Positions 15,387 to 21,556 of a DNA stretch of 24,181 nt are shown here, piece by piece; the stretch's first letter is position 1, and every line of letters begins with the position of its first letter. A program made the position numbers and the translations under genes. A model generated the notes under the pieces. It was not told where the DNA came from. It was given only the letters and a program-made list of their open reading frames with translations, and did not search any database. The stretch is from positions 1 to 24,181 of the forward strand of contig NZ_CP083244.1 of assembly GCF_022836935.1 (NCBI RefSeq), in the 5' to 3' direction. This DNA is from Ancylobacter polymorphus (lineage in GTDB: Bacteria > Pseudomonadota > Alphaproteobacteria > Rhizobiales > Xanthobacteraceae).

Positions 15387-15860
15387 GTGAAGGCGGCGCA
15401 TGCAAGGGACGATGCCTCGGAGATGTATGCGATCCTGCGGAGTGCGAAGTGCATCGAGCGCTATGACTGCATCAGTCATCAGCTTCTGGCGGAGATCCTG
15501 GTCGCGGTTGCGACAGGCGGAGAGGTTGTCGGGGGAAACAACCGGGGCAGTGACGTGGTCTCGCCCGGGTTCGGCAAGATCGAGGTGAAATCGCGTATTC
15601 TTGGGACGGATGGCCCTTTTCCGCGCGTATCCCTCAAGGCCCACAACGTCGAGAAGGCCGACTGGGTCGCGGCAGTCCGGTGGACGCGCACCTTCGATTT
15701 TTTCGATGTAGTTGCCCTGCCCCGCCATGCCATTCATCCACTGGTCGAAGGGCGCCTGAACGCGGCAAGGGCAACGCATATCTCGTGGCAAAGCTGGACC
15801 GCGAGCCCGGCGGCCCGCAGCCTCAGTGACGAAATCCGGGCCGCCCTGAACGGCGCGTGA
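15387..15860 (+). CDS. Possible PD-(D/E)XK-fold nuclease (157 aa)
   Basis: The start GTG at 15387 follows a very good ribosome site (GGGGGGAGG, 15372-15380); this choice sets the N-terminus as VKAAHARDDASEMY. The centre reads GGNNRGSDVVSPGFGKIEVKSR. An Asp, a loop, then IEVK is the catalytic pattern of PD-(D/E)XK nucleases. Flanking helices (ISHQLLAEILVAVATGG) and a following strand-helix segment (RVSLKAHNVEKADWVAAVRW) fit that fold. The length matches a minimal nuclease domain. The neighbours are an unknown gene and an orphan methyltransferase, so it may be the cleavage half of a small restriction system. The alternative is a Holliday-junction-type or inactive relative. The fold call is motif-based only. 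Confidence 0.6.
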   Translation: MKAAHARDDASEMYAILRSAKCIERYDCISHQLLAEILVAVATGGEVVGGNNRGSDVVSPGFGKIEVKSRILGTDGPFPRVSLKAHNVEKADWVAAVRWTRTFDFFDVVALPRHAIHPLVEGRLNAARATHISWQSWTASPAARSLSDEIRAALNGA

Positions 15861-15869
15861 GGCCTCTCC

Positions 15870-16223
15870 TCACCCCGCCTTCGGCGCGTACTTCTCGCGC
15901 AGAAGCTCCACGGCTTTCTCCAGCGCCTCGCCCAGCACCCAGCCCTGCGCGTCAGCGATGGCGTAAAATGCAGCGACGGTTTCCGGGGTGGCCTTGAGGT
16001 TGAGCTGGACGTTGCGGCCGGTGCGCCAGACACGGCGCGCGGGCTTCTCCGGCACGGGGGTGGCCGGAACCACCTTGGGCTCCCGGCTCACGAATCCCGC
16101 CTTTGCGGCGGCCGTCTTCGTGGCCTCCTCGCTCTGGCGGACAGGCTTGGCGGGCCTGAACGACGACAGGTCGAGATCCGCCGCGTCGTCATCAGCGAAC
16201 AGGTTGGTGCGGACGTCTCCCAT
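15870..16223 (-). CDS. Small partition partner of ParA (RHH-like C-terminus)
   Basis: This is a 117-residue protein, a stability/partitioning determinant. The first 65 residues are charged and low in structure, with many Ala, Pro and Lys. Residues 66-115, with RTGRNVQLNLKATPETVAAF and GWVLGEALEKAVELLREKY, look like a strand and two helices of an RHH DNA-binding domain. This layout (mobile N-terminus plus RHH) resembles ParG-type centromere-binding proteins that stimulate a ParA ATPase. It directly follows parA with a one-base overlap (TGATG), so both are one operon. Its likely target is the repeat array at 16966-17121. Confidence 0.82.
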   Translation of the reverse strand: MGDVRTNLFADDDAADLDLSSFRPAKPVRQSEEATKTAAAKAGFVSREPKVVPATPVPEKPARRVWRTGRNVQLNLKATPETVAAFYAIADAQGWVLGEALEKAVELLREKYAPKAG

Positions 16224-16909
16224 CAGGCCGCCTCCCCTACCCGGCTGCCTGCCTTGAGGCGGGTGACCACCTCAGCCATGAACTCGCGCGCGTTCTGCAC
16301 CGCCTTGTCGATGTTGCTGACCTTGGACGGGTCCAGATCGGCCAGCAGCCCGCCGAAATCCAGCAGGTCGCGGTAGGCGGCGCGCTCGACGATGGAGGTG
16401 GCAAACACCTCCACGCCCGCGCCGTCCAGCTGGTCGCGGATGTTCTTGAGCGAGCGCGAGGCCACGGCCGCGCTGGTGCGCGTGAGCAGCACCGCATGCG
16501 GGATCTCGCGCTTGGCCATCCGCGCCTGGTTGCGGATGAGCCGCAGGGTCTTCACCGCCCCCTTGGCGTCCATGGACGCGCCCTGCGTCGGGATGATCAC
16601 CAGATCCGACAGGCCGATGGCGTTGGCCACCATGAGGCTCGCGGTGCCTTCCAGATCGACGATGACGAACTGCACCTGCGAGGCGGCCTGATCGATCACG
16701 TCGACGATGCTGTCCTCGGTCACCTCGCCGACGATGGTGATGTTATCGGGCTTGCCGGGCAGCGCGCCCCACTGGGAGATCCACTTCTCGGGGTCGGCGT
16801 CGACGAGGACGACGGAGGCCCCCTTGGCGGCGAGTTCCGAGGCGAGCAGCAGGGCCGAGGTGGTCTTGCCCGCCCCGCCCTTGGGATTAGCGAATGAGAT
16901 TACGGGCAT
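16223..16909 (-). CDS. parA: ParA-family partition ATPase
   Basis: This 228-residue protein is a short ParA of type Ib (no N-terminal DNA-binding domain). The deviant Walker A is KGGAGKTT (10-17), with the signature Lys10. The A' motif is DADPE (37-41) and Walker B is VIVDLEG (82-88). It would bind the nucleoid in an ATP-dependent way and, with its small partner, segregate plasmid copies. A promoter should lie in 16910-16960, next to the repeat array; partition proteins of this type repress their own operon through such repeats. Confidence 0.93.
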   Translation of the reverse strand: MPVISFANPKGGAGKTTSALLLASELAAKGASVVLVDADPEKWISQWGALPGKPDNITIVGEVTEDSIVDVIDQAASQVQFVIVDLEGTASLMVANAIGLSDLVIIPTQGASMDAKGAVKTLRLIRNQARMAKREIPHAVLLTRTSAAVASRSLKNIRDQLDGAGVEVFATSIVERAAYRDLLDFGGLLADLDPSKVSNIDKAVQNAREFMAEVVTRLKAGSRVGEAA

Positions 16910-16965
16910 GGCGCGTCTTTCGTTGGTTCGTTCGTGGGCTCTACCCTACTCCCGGGATGCTAACA

Positions 16966-17121
16966 GATAGCTACCGGATATCCGAGGCTATCCAGATGGT
17001 AGCGGCTCGCTATCGGCTAGCCCCTGTTACCAGAAAGCTATATGGTAGCTATCCGGTAGCCGTCCAGTAGCTACCTGATATCGTTGGTACCAGACGGCTA
17101 GCCGGTCGCTATCCGATCGCC
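16966..17121. repeat. Centromere-like array of GCTATC/GGTAGC elements
   Basis: At least ten copies of GCTATCC or GGTAGC-type hexamers in both orientations fill this stretch, for example at 16966, 16987, 16998, 17009, 17044, 17048, 17055, 17067 and 17108, with GGCTAGCC at 17015 and 17096. Several starts are 11 bases apart (16987-16998-17009; 17044-17055), so they face the same side of the helix. The position between parA and repA suggests the partition site and par operator, and perhaps part of the origin. Confidence 0.7.
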
Positions 17122-17197
17122 CGGACCGATCATCCGGGCGTCCTTTTCCCGGGCGCCGGAGCGGGGAAATTGTGCCTTAAAGTCCAGCAGCCGCAGG

Positions 17198-17273
17198 TGT
17201 TTCCCGGCAGAACATGGTATGGTGGGCCATGACGACTCTCAGCCTCCCGTGCGCGCCCGATGTTTCCCGGCAG
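17198..17273 (+). repeat. TGTTTCCCGGCAG direct repeats before repA
   Basis: The 13-mer occurs at 17198-17210 and 17261-17273, starts 63 bases apart. The second copy touches the repA ribosome site (GGGGAGGGGG, 17273-17282). They are candidates for RepA or host-factor binding that controls repA expression. No DnaA box was recognised beside them. Confidence 0.5.
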
Positions 17274-17289
17274 GGGAGGGGGCGGTAGC

Positions 17290-18522
17290 ATGAAAGCGCC
17301 CCGCCTGCCCCTGATGCCGCGCGGCCAGTTCGCGGAGCTGACGCTCCACGAGAAAAACGCCTACCTCCAGAAGCTGGCCGATGATTTCGCCGCGCAGCAC
17401 GACCGCGAGCAGGTCGCGCTCGACAAGGACGCACTGAGCAGGCTCCGGCGCTACTACAGCCGCCGGGTCTGGGCTGACCTGCGGCTTGAGGATCTGGGGG
17501 GAGGGCCGCTCAACCGCACGCTGCGCAATCTGGGTGAGCATATCCGCGCCGAACATATCGGCGAGGACATAACGGCGGCACTCCTTCAGGAGACCACGCC
17601 CAAGCGCGTCATGCGCGCCGCGCCGCAGGACGACGCGCAGCTGATGTTCTTCGTGCCGACCATCTACGACGCGCCGCTCAAGGACGACGTCAACCTGATG
17701 GACGTGGCGCCGTTCAGCCTGAGCAAGCGCGCCAACCGGGGCGTGATCAAGTACGAGCTGAAAGACTCGCTCATCACCATCGAGGGCGGCGCGGAGAGCG
17801 GTCTGGCGACCGTGTTCGACTACGACATCTTCCTCAACATGGTGTCGTACCTCGCCGAGGAGGTGCAGCAGTTCCGCCGCGACGAATCCAAGGGGCTGCG
17901 CCCCTCGCTGCCGCCGAAGGTGTACAGGCCCAGCGCGGCGCACATCCTCAAATTCTGCCGCCGCTCCGATGGCGGCAAATCCTACGAGGACCTGGAAGCC
18001 GCCCTGGACCGGCTGTCCAACACCACCATCAAGGTGGTGAACCTCTCCGGCGGCAAGCGCCGCGCGGTCGACAGCCGTCCGCTCATCGGCGGTTACAGCG
18101 TCGTGAGCCGCACCGGCGCCAACAAGATAGACCTGGTCGAGATCACGATCCCCGACTGGGTCTACAAGAGCGTGGTCACCACCGAGAAGCGCATCCCGCT
18201 CCTCACCCTGCACCAGGACTACTTCCTGATCAGTTCCGGCATCGGCCGGTTCATCTACCGCCTTGCGCGCAAGGCGGCGGGCAGGGACGAAGCCCAGTAC
18301 AGCATCCGGGAGCTGCACAAGCGGAGCGGGTCGACACAGGAGCTGCGGAAGTTTGCCTACGATCTGCGCGAGTTCGTCAACCGGACGCAGGCCTTCCCGA
18401 TGCCCGACTACGACCTGTCCCTCGTCGAGGGCAAGGATGACCAGAAGCTGCACATGCGCCGCAGGGGAGATGACGACCTCAAGGCTTCGACGGGGCTTCT
18501 CGCTGAAACCGGCGACGCCTGA
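17290..18522 (+). CDS. repA: Plasmid replication initiator protein A (RPA family)
   Basis: The ATG at 17290 is chosen because GGGGAGGGGG ends eight bases before it, giving 410 residues. The upstream ATG at 17260 would place that ribosome site inside the gene. The body has features of the RPA-type initiators common on alphaproteobacterial plasmids: MFFVPTIYDAPLKDDVNLMD early, then IKYELKDSLITIEGGAESGL, and a winged-helix-like region in the C-terminal third (TLHQDYFLISSGIGRFIYRL and RELHKRSGSTQELRKFAYDL). It would bind the 21-bp iterons directly downstream, open the AT-rich region and load the replisome. It is transcribed away from parA, with the partition array between them. Confidence 0.9.
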   Translation: MKAPRLPLMPRGQFAELTLHEKNAYLQKLADDFAAQHDREQVALDKDALSRLRRYYSRRVWADLRLEDLGGGPLNRTLRNLGEHIRAEHIGEDITAALLQETTPKRVMRAAPQDDAQLMFFVPTIYDAPLKDDVNLMDVAPFSLSKRANRGVIKYELKDSLITIEGGAESGLATVFDYDIFLNMVSYLAEEVQQFRRDESKGLRPSLPPKVYRPSAAHILKFCRRSDGGKSYEDLEAALDRLSNTTIKVVNLSGGKRRAVDSRPLIGGYSVVSRTGANKIDLVEITIPDWVYKSVVTTEKRIPLLTLHQDYFLISSGIGRFIYRLARKAAGRDEAQYSIRELHKRSGSTQELRKFAYDLREFVNRTQAFPMPDYDLSLVEGKDDQKLHMRRRGDDDLKASTGLLAETGDA

Positions 18523-18559
18523 TTCTGTCGCATTTCCGTACATCACCGACGACAGAATC
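18521..18559. repeat. 10-bp inverted repeat around the first iteron
   Basis: GATTCTGTCG (18521-18530) and CGACAGAATC (18550-18559) flank the first iteron copy immediately after the repA stop. A second inverted pair, CGACGACAAAAA (18583-18594) and TTTTTGTCGTCG (18626-18637), frames the gap in the array. They may bind RepA dimers, whereas iterons bind monomers, as known for other initiators. Confidence 0.6.
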
Positions 18560-18752
18560 TGTCGGCCCTTCCGTACATGGCCGACGACAAAAATCCCGGC
18601 GGGTGTCAACGTGTGCGCGGGTGGGTTTTTGTCGTCGCTGCCCGCCTCTTCGTACATCGCCGACATTTTTCCGTACATCGCCGACGACAACCCGTACTTT
18701 ACCGACGACAATCCGTACATCGCCGACGACAGACCGTACATCGCCGACAGGC
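18536..18752 (+). repeat. Replication iterons: CCGTACATCGCCGACGACA, seven copies
   Basis: Full or near-full 19-mers start at 18536, 18571, 18650 (truncated), 18671, 18692 (three changes), 18713 and 18734 (truncated at its end). The last five starts are exactly 21 bases apart, two helical turns. This is the standard layout of iteron origins, and the array directly follows repA. The two upstream copies are irregularly spaced (35 and 79 bases) and may serve copy-number control. Confidence 0.88.
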
Positions 18753-18769
18753 ACCCTCTACAAGCAACT

Positions 18770-18847
18770 GATATCACAAAGGAAAGTAACGTTTTCGGGC
18801 TCTAAAACTTACTTAAAACTTATATAAAACCATAAAAATATCTAAAA
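18770..18847. other. oriV: AT-rich unwinding region of the origin
   Basis: Directly after the iterons the G+C-rich plasmid becomes strongly AT-rich, with TAAAAC repeated (18818-18848 region) and TAAAACTTA twice. Together with the iterons this is the expected DNA-unwinding element of the replication origin. No clear DnaA box was found in it. Confidence 0.7.
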
Positions 18848-18867
18848 CAGGCTCCGCCTGATTTTTT
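18848..18867 (+). terminator. Intrinsic terminator after the origin
   Basis: CAGGC (18848-18852), loop TCC and GCCTG (18856-18860) are followed by ATTTTTT, and AAAA precedes the stem, so it may work in both directions. It would stop repA transcripts that cross the iterons. Confidence 0.65.
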
Positions 18868-18980
18868 AAATTCATTTGATTGATTTTTGTCTATGTCGGC
18901 GATCCCCGTACTCTTTGTCTCCGCTTCCCCCTGTGACGGGCAGAAAGACCGCCCGTTCAGGGCAGGGGCCTAAATGGGCA

Positions 18981-19010
18981 ATGCCCCCGGCCTTGTCGCG
19001 CCGGGGGCAT
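18981..19010. other. Strong G+C-rich hairpin
   Basis: ATGCCCCCGGC (18981-18991) and GCCGGGGGCAT (19000-19010) form a perfect 11-bp stem with an 8-base loop in the gene-free stretch 18868-19184. There is no T-run. It could be a replication or single-strand initiation structure, or a boundary. The rest of that stretch holds one inverted partial iteron near 18895 and the direct repeat at 19088. Confidence 0.5.
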
Positions 19011-19087
19011 CATCACCGTTCACGGTCATCGCCATCCCTGGCTGTACCGTAGCCCCAGACTACCGCTGCCGGCTTTTGAAGGAAATC

Positions 19088-19122
19088 CGGGCGGCTCGAT
19101 GAATGCCGCTCCGGCAGGCAGG
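19088..19122 (+). repeat. 35-bp direct repeat, left copy of the AT-rich cassette
   Basis: This segment matches 20285-20319 at 34 of 35 bases; its core is TCGATGAATGCCGCTCCGG followed by CAGGCAGG. It contains a small hairpin TGCCG-CTC-CGGCA. The two copies lie 1197 bases apart in the same orientation and bracket the AT-rich genes 19185-20240. Confidence 0.85.
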
Positions 19123-19184
19123 GGAAACACTTCAGAAGCCGTTCTGTGGCGTCTGGTGAATCTTCTTCTCCGTGAGTATCAGTT

Positions 19185-19412
19185 CTACCAGAATTTCTTT
19201 TTCGGCTTCTTGGTCGTATCTCTGAAATGCCGATCTTGGAGCTGAGAATACGCCTTATCGTAATTTACTTTTTCTCCTCGGGATACCTTGGCTACGTCGC
19301 TAGCGCTTCCCGCTAGCAGGGCGCCCACTTGAACTGTTGTCTTTGCGATCTTCTTAAGTTCACCGGGACTGCCTATTTTAAGCTTACCGTGCCGTCCAAT
19401 CTTATCGAACAT
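19185..19412 (-). CDS. Small basic protein of unknown function (75 aa)
   Basis: ATG 19412 is chosen for its GGAGG ribosome site; an open frame further upstream lacks one. The protein is Lys-rich at both ends (GRHGKLKIG, TTKKPKKKFW) with a short apolar middle (TVQVGALLAGSASDVAKV). That middle could insert weakly in a membrane or form a helix. No family recognised. It is AT-richer than the backbone and divergent from the gene at 19572, inside the repeat-bracketed cassette. Confidence 0.55.
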   Translation of the reverse strand: MFDKIGRHGKLKIGSPGELKKIAKTTVQVGALLAGSASDVAKVSRGEKVNYDKAYSQLQDRHFRDTTKKPKKKFW

Positions 19413-19430
19413 TGGGGCCTCCGATCCAGG

Positions 19431-19458
19431 TTGACAAGAATTGTGGACAAGCAATAAT
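19431..19458 (+). promoter_or_regulatory. Promoter of the AT-rich cassette genes
   Basis: A consensus TTGACA (19431-19436) with AATAAT (19453-19458) at 16 bases faces right, towards the small ORF at 19468 and the gene at 19572. It overlaps the 5' side of the leftward 75-residue gene. Confidence 0.5.
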
Positions 19459-19467
19459 GGCAAAATT

Positions 19468-19551
19468 ATGAGTTATATCGCCTCTTGGAAGGAAAAGCTG
19501 TCGGACGCCTTGCTTGGCGTGATGCGTTTTTTTGTTGGAATATTTCTCTAG
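19468..19551 (+). CDS. Possible 27-residue hydrophobic peptide
   Basis: ATG 19468 to TAG 19551 encodes a peptide starting MSYIASWKEKLSDALLG and ending in a strongly apolar tail (MRFFVGIFL). It lies ten bases past the -10 and 20 bases before the next gene, whose product starts similarly (MSWIKDIFLG). The ribosome site is weak, so it may be a leader peptide, a small membrane peptide or chance. Confidence 0.35.
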   Translation: MSYIASWKEKLSDALLGVMRFFVGIFL

Positions 19552-19571
19552 AAATCTAAGCGATAGAGCCA

Positions 19572-20240
19572 ATGAGTTGGATCAAGGATATCTTTCTTGG
19601 AAAGCCGGACAATGATGTTATTTTTGCTGAACTACCTCCAAACGAGAGGCGTCGTAAGCATGATAAGTTGGAGTTCCTGAAGAAGCGGGCTGATGATCTG
19701 GATGCAGCTGCTAAAAAATTTCTCGAAGAAAATAAGAAATCAGCAACCAAAGAAAATTTTATCAATTTTTATTACAGTATCATATGTGCCTCTCTCTATC
19801 GAGAGCGTATGGGTACCGACGATCCTGCCGTGATTGATGCCATTATGCTGGAACGATTCACAGAGCGGATTCCGGCTAAGCTGGACCTGACGCCTCAGAG
19901 CTGGTTAAGCCAGCTTTTTATTAAGTTAGGCACAAATATTGTTGTTCAGACCCATTTTCCGTCAGCGTCCGACGGGACGCTGCTCGCTGCTCTTATAGAG
20001 AAACGTCATAAATGGCTGCTTGCCTGTGAAGCCGATAAGCCAATAATCCAGAAGATACAGGAACTGAGAGTTCAGATAGCTGAAACTGACAAGGCCGGTA
20101 TGGCGGCAGCGTCTCGGGGGGAGCGCACATACCCCTACATCATACGTATCGAGTCCTGTCAGAACGCCATCCATAATTTGAAGCGGCAGTTGAATGAGCC
20201 CATCGAAAGCTCATGGGAGGAGAACCTGAGAACGGGCTAA
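19572..20240 (+). CDS. AT-rich gene of unknown function (222 aa)
   Basis: No family recognised. It is a mostly helical, charged, soluble protein. Residues 24-62 form a long charged helix (NERRRKHDKLEFLKKRADDL and on), and residues 155-215 form another (IIQKIQELRVQIAETDKAGM, ending in NAIHNLKRQLNEP). The middle (FYYSIICASLYRERMGTDDP) is more apolar. Coiled-coil contact with a partner is plausible. Composition is AT-rich against a G+C-rich backbone and the gene is bracketed by direct repeats, so it was probably acquired. The start has only a weak ribosome site. Small accessory or defence genes often look like this, but nothing in the sequence shows a function. Confidence 0.65.
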   Translation: MSWIKDIFLGKPDNDVIFAELPPNERRRKHDKLEFLKKRADDLDAAAKKFLEENKKSATKENFINFYYSIICASLYRERMGTDDPAVIDAIMLERFTERIPAKLDLTPQSWLSQLFIKLGTNIVVQTHFPSASDGTLLAALIEKRHKWLLACEADKPIIQKIQELRVQIAETDKAGMAAASRGERTYPYIIRIESCQNAIHNLKRQLNEPIESSWEENLRTG

Positions 20241-20284
20241 GCCCTATCCTGTTCGGCCCTGTAAGCTTGGTGGGGTAAGTTTTG

Positions 20285-20319
20285 CGGGCGGTTCGATGAA
20301 TGCCGCTCCGGCAGGCAGG
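20285..20319 (+). repeat. 35-bp direct repeat, right copy of the AT-rich cassette
   Basis: This is the second copy of the element at 19088-19122, 45 bases past the stop of the 222-residue gene. A further shared 20-base segment (GGGGGC-TCATCA-CGTTCA, with two mismatches) lies nearby at 20354-20373 and at 19003-19022, in the opposite order relative to the 35-mer. Confidence 0.85.
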
Positions 20320-20391
20320 CAAAACCGCCCCAGATAGCGCCCTGCTGCGGCTGGGGGGCCTCATCATCGTTCAACAAATATCCTCGGGGGT

Positions 20392-20445
20392 CCGGGGGCA
20401 GACAGCCCCCGGGGGTACGCGCGTCAGCGCGTTCGCGATTTTTTT
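20392..20445 (+). terminator. Double hairpin with T-run
   Basis: CCGGGGGC-AGACA-GCCCCCGG (20392-20412) is followed by ACGCGC-GTCA-GCGCGT (20417-20432) and seven T residues (20439-20445). This should end rightward transcripts of the cassette. The remainder of the gene-free stretch 20241-20767 holds the direct repeat and the second leader repeat. Confidence 0.6.
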
Positions 20446-20627
20446 CCGGACAGGTCGTTTCACGGTTTCACGGCCGGGATGCAGGCGGGGAGGGGACGCA
20501 CGTCGGTGCCTGACCGGCGGGCAGGTCTGTTGCCGCCGCCGGGTCATGCGCTTTTCCTTGTGACGGATGCGCGGTCTTCAGGTGACCGGCGGCGGGGAGA
20601 TGCCCGGCTGGTGTCGGCCATCAAGGG

Positions 20628-20658
20628 GCTGCCCGCTCCATTCGCTGCGCTCCCGTGT
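20628..20658 (+). promoter_or_regulatory. Leader repeat, copy 2
   Basis: This matches 13749-13780 apart from two substitutions and one missing base. It is followed by a GCCCC-TGTC-GGGGC hairpin, and the next start codon is 110 bases downstream, as for copy 1. See the entry at 13749. Confidence 0.55.
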
Positions 20659-20767
20659 TGCCCCTGTGACTGCCGCACGCCCCTGTCGGGGCTCACCGGG
20701 CCGGGCGGAAAGTGCGCGCCGGTCACCCGAAAGAACCGGCACCCGAGCAACAACGAAAGCCAGAACC

Positions 20768-21004
20768 ATGAACCAGAGCAGCAGCAACGGAAACCGCCAC
20801 CCGGTCTGCATCACCGAGACGCGCATCACCTGCGTCGACCTGACCGACGCGGAACTCGAGCAGGCCCGGGCCCTGCAGGAAGGCCGCTGGAGCCACTCCC
20901 ACGACGAAACCACCGGCGCCCTCATCATCGAACACATCCGGGTGGTGGCGACCCCCGCGCTTCCCGGCGCGGATCTGCCGTGGGGGGTTCAGGAGCCGGT
21001 ATGA
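20768..21004 (+). CDS. Small hypothetical protein (78 aa)
   Basis: No family recognised. The product begins with a polar stretch (MNQSSSNGNRHP). A compact acidic part follows (TRITCVDLTDAELEQARALQ), then GALIIEHIRVVATP. No signal or membrane segment is present. ATG 20768 is the best start, since the open frame before it lies in the leader. Like the gene at 13882 it follows a leader repeat, which suggests common control. Codon use fits the backbone. Confidence 0.6.
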   Translation: MNQSSSNGNRHPVCITETRITCVDLTDAELEQARALQEGRWSHSHDETTGALIIEHIRVVATPALPGADLPWGVQEPV

Positions 21005-21014
21005 CCGGGCTCCT

Positions 21015-21341
21015 TCACGGGCGCGCGCAGACGCCCTCAAGCAGGGCGGGTGCCATGCCCGAGAGCGCGAGGCCCACGATCATGACCAGCAAGCCAAGCC
21101 CGGTGAGCGGATGGCGGGCGCCGCCCAGCATGACCCCCGCCATGGCCAGTAGCAGGCCCCCCATGCCGATCAGCGCCTGGCTGGCGTCGGAACCGAGCGC
21201 CCAGGCGCTGCGACACGCGACCGTCCCGGTGCTGTTCCACCAAGCCCATGTCCAGTCCGCCAGCAGGAGCAGGCCGACGACCACAACGAGGTTGCTGAAG
21301 GCCCGCAGCGTCCGGAGCGCGCGGGAAGGTTTGTCGGACAT
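21015..21341 (-). CDS. Small membrane protein (108 aa)
   Basis: From ATG 21341 the protein has three apolar segments: about 18-34 (LVVVVGLLLLADWTWAW), 57-73 (LIGMGGLLLAMAGVMLG) and 78-97 (LTGLGLLVMIVGLALSGMAP). A longer open frame upstream would add a non-hydrophobic, Cys-rich extension crossing towards oriT and is unlikely. No family recognised. The position beside oriT and the relaxase suggests a mobilization accessory. A pilin is less likely because of the third segment and the lack of a signal peptide. It converges with the 78-residue gene. Confidence 0.65.
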   Translation of the reverse strand: MSDKPSRALRTLRAFSNLVVVVGLLLLADWTWAWWNSTGTVACRSAWALGSDASQALIGMGGLLLAMAGVMLGGARHPLTGLGLLVMIVGLALSGMAPALLEGVCARP

Positions 21342-21443
21342 CGGATGTCGGGCCCGGTGCGTGGGGGAAGGGCGGCAGGTGGTAACGGGTGAGGAGTGTA
21401 GGGCACGGGTGCAGGAGGAGGAAAGAAGGATTGAAGTGTTAAT

Positions 21444-21470
21444 GGCGCACTTATACATTGGCTTCGCCAA
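21444..21470 (-). other. oriT: oriT nick region (RSF1010/MobQ type)
   Basis: The minus strand reads TAAGTGCGCC at 21453-21444, ten bases of the TAAGTGCGCCCT nick consensus of RSF1010-like origins. It is preceded, seven bases from the nick box edge on the same strand, by the inverted repeat TTGGC-GAA-GCCAA (21470-21458). Inverted repeat followed by nick box is the known order in this family. By analogy the cut would fall after TAAGTGCG. The relaxase gene starts 87 bases away. Confidence 0.72.
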
Positions 21471-21517
21471 CATAGGTGGCACGGCCGCCACACGGTGGTG
21501 GCTGATGGCCGTAAGGT

Positions 21518-21540
21518 GGCCGTGAAGACACGGCCGTTTT
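21518..21540 (+). promoter_or_regulatory. Hairpin with T-tail before the relaxase gene
   Basis: GGCCGTG (21518-21524), loop AAGA and CACGGCC (21529-21535) followed by GTTTT form a terminator-like hairpin only 16 bases before the GTG start. TGGCCGT also occurs at 21506, so alternative pairing is possible. It may attenuate relaxase expression or end transcripts coming from oriT. Confidence 0.5.
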
Positions 21541-21556
21541 CCGAGGGGAGGCGCCT

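Noticed and set aside
18536..18752. Short regular repeats resembling a CRISPR array
   Set aside because: The 19-mers are separated by only 2 bases where regular, with no spacers, and lie directly after repA; they are iterons.
17239..18777. Long leftward frame opposite repA (512 codons)
   Set aside because: Antisense shadow of repA and the iterons. Its repeated YGLSSAMYG start is only the translation of the iteron DNA.
21015..21341. VirB2/TrbC pilin
   Set aside because: Three apolar segments, no signal peptide cleavage region and no other channel genes; better called a small membrane protein of unknown role.
20479..21525. Long rightward open frame (348 codons)
   Set aside because: It crosses the leader, the real gene at 20768 in another frame and the antisense of the membrane protein gene. 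Its residue content (Arg, Ser and Pro runs) is typical of a G+C-rich shadow frame.
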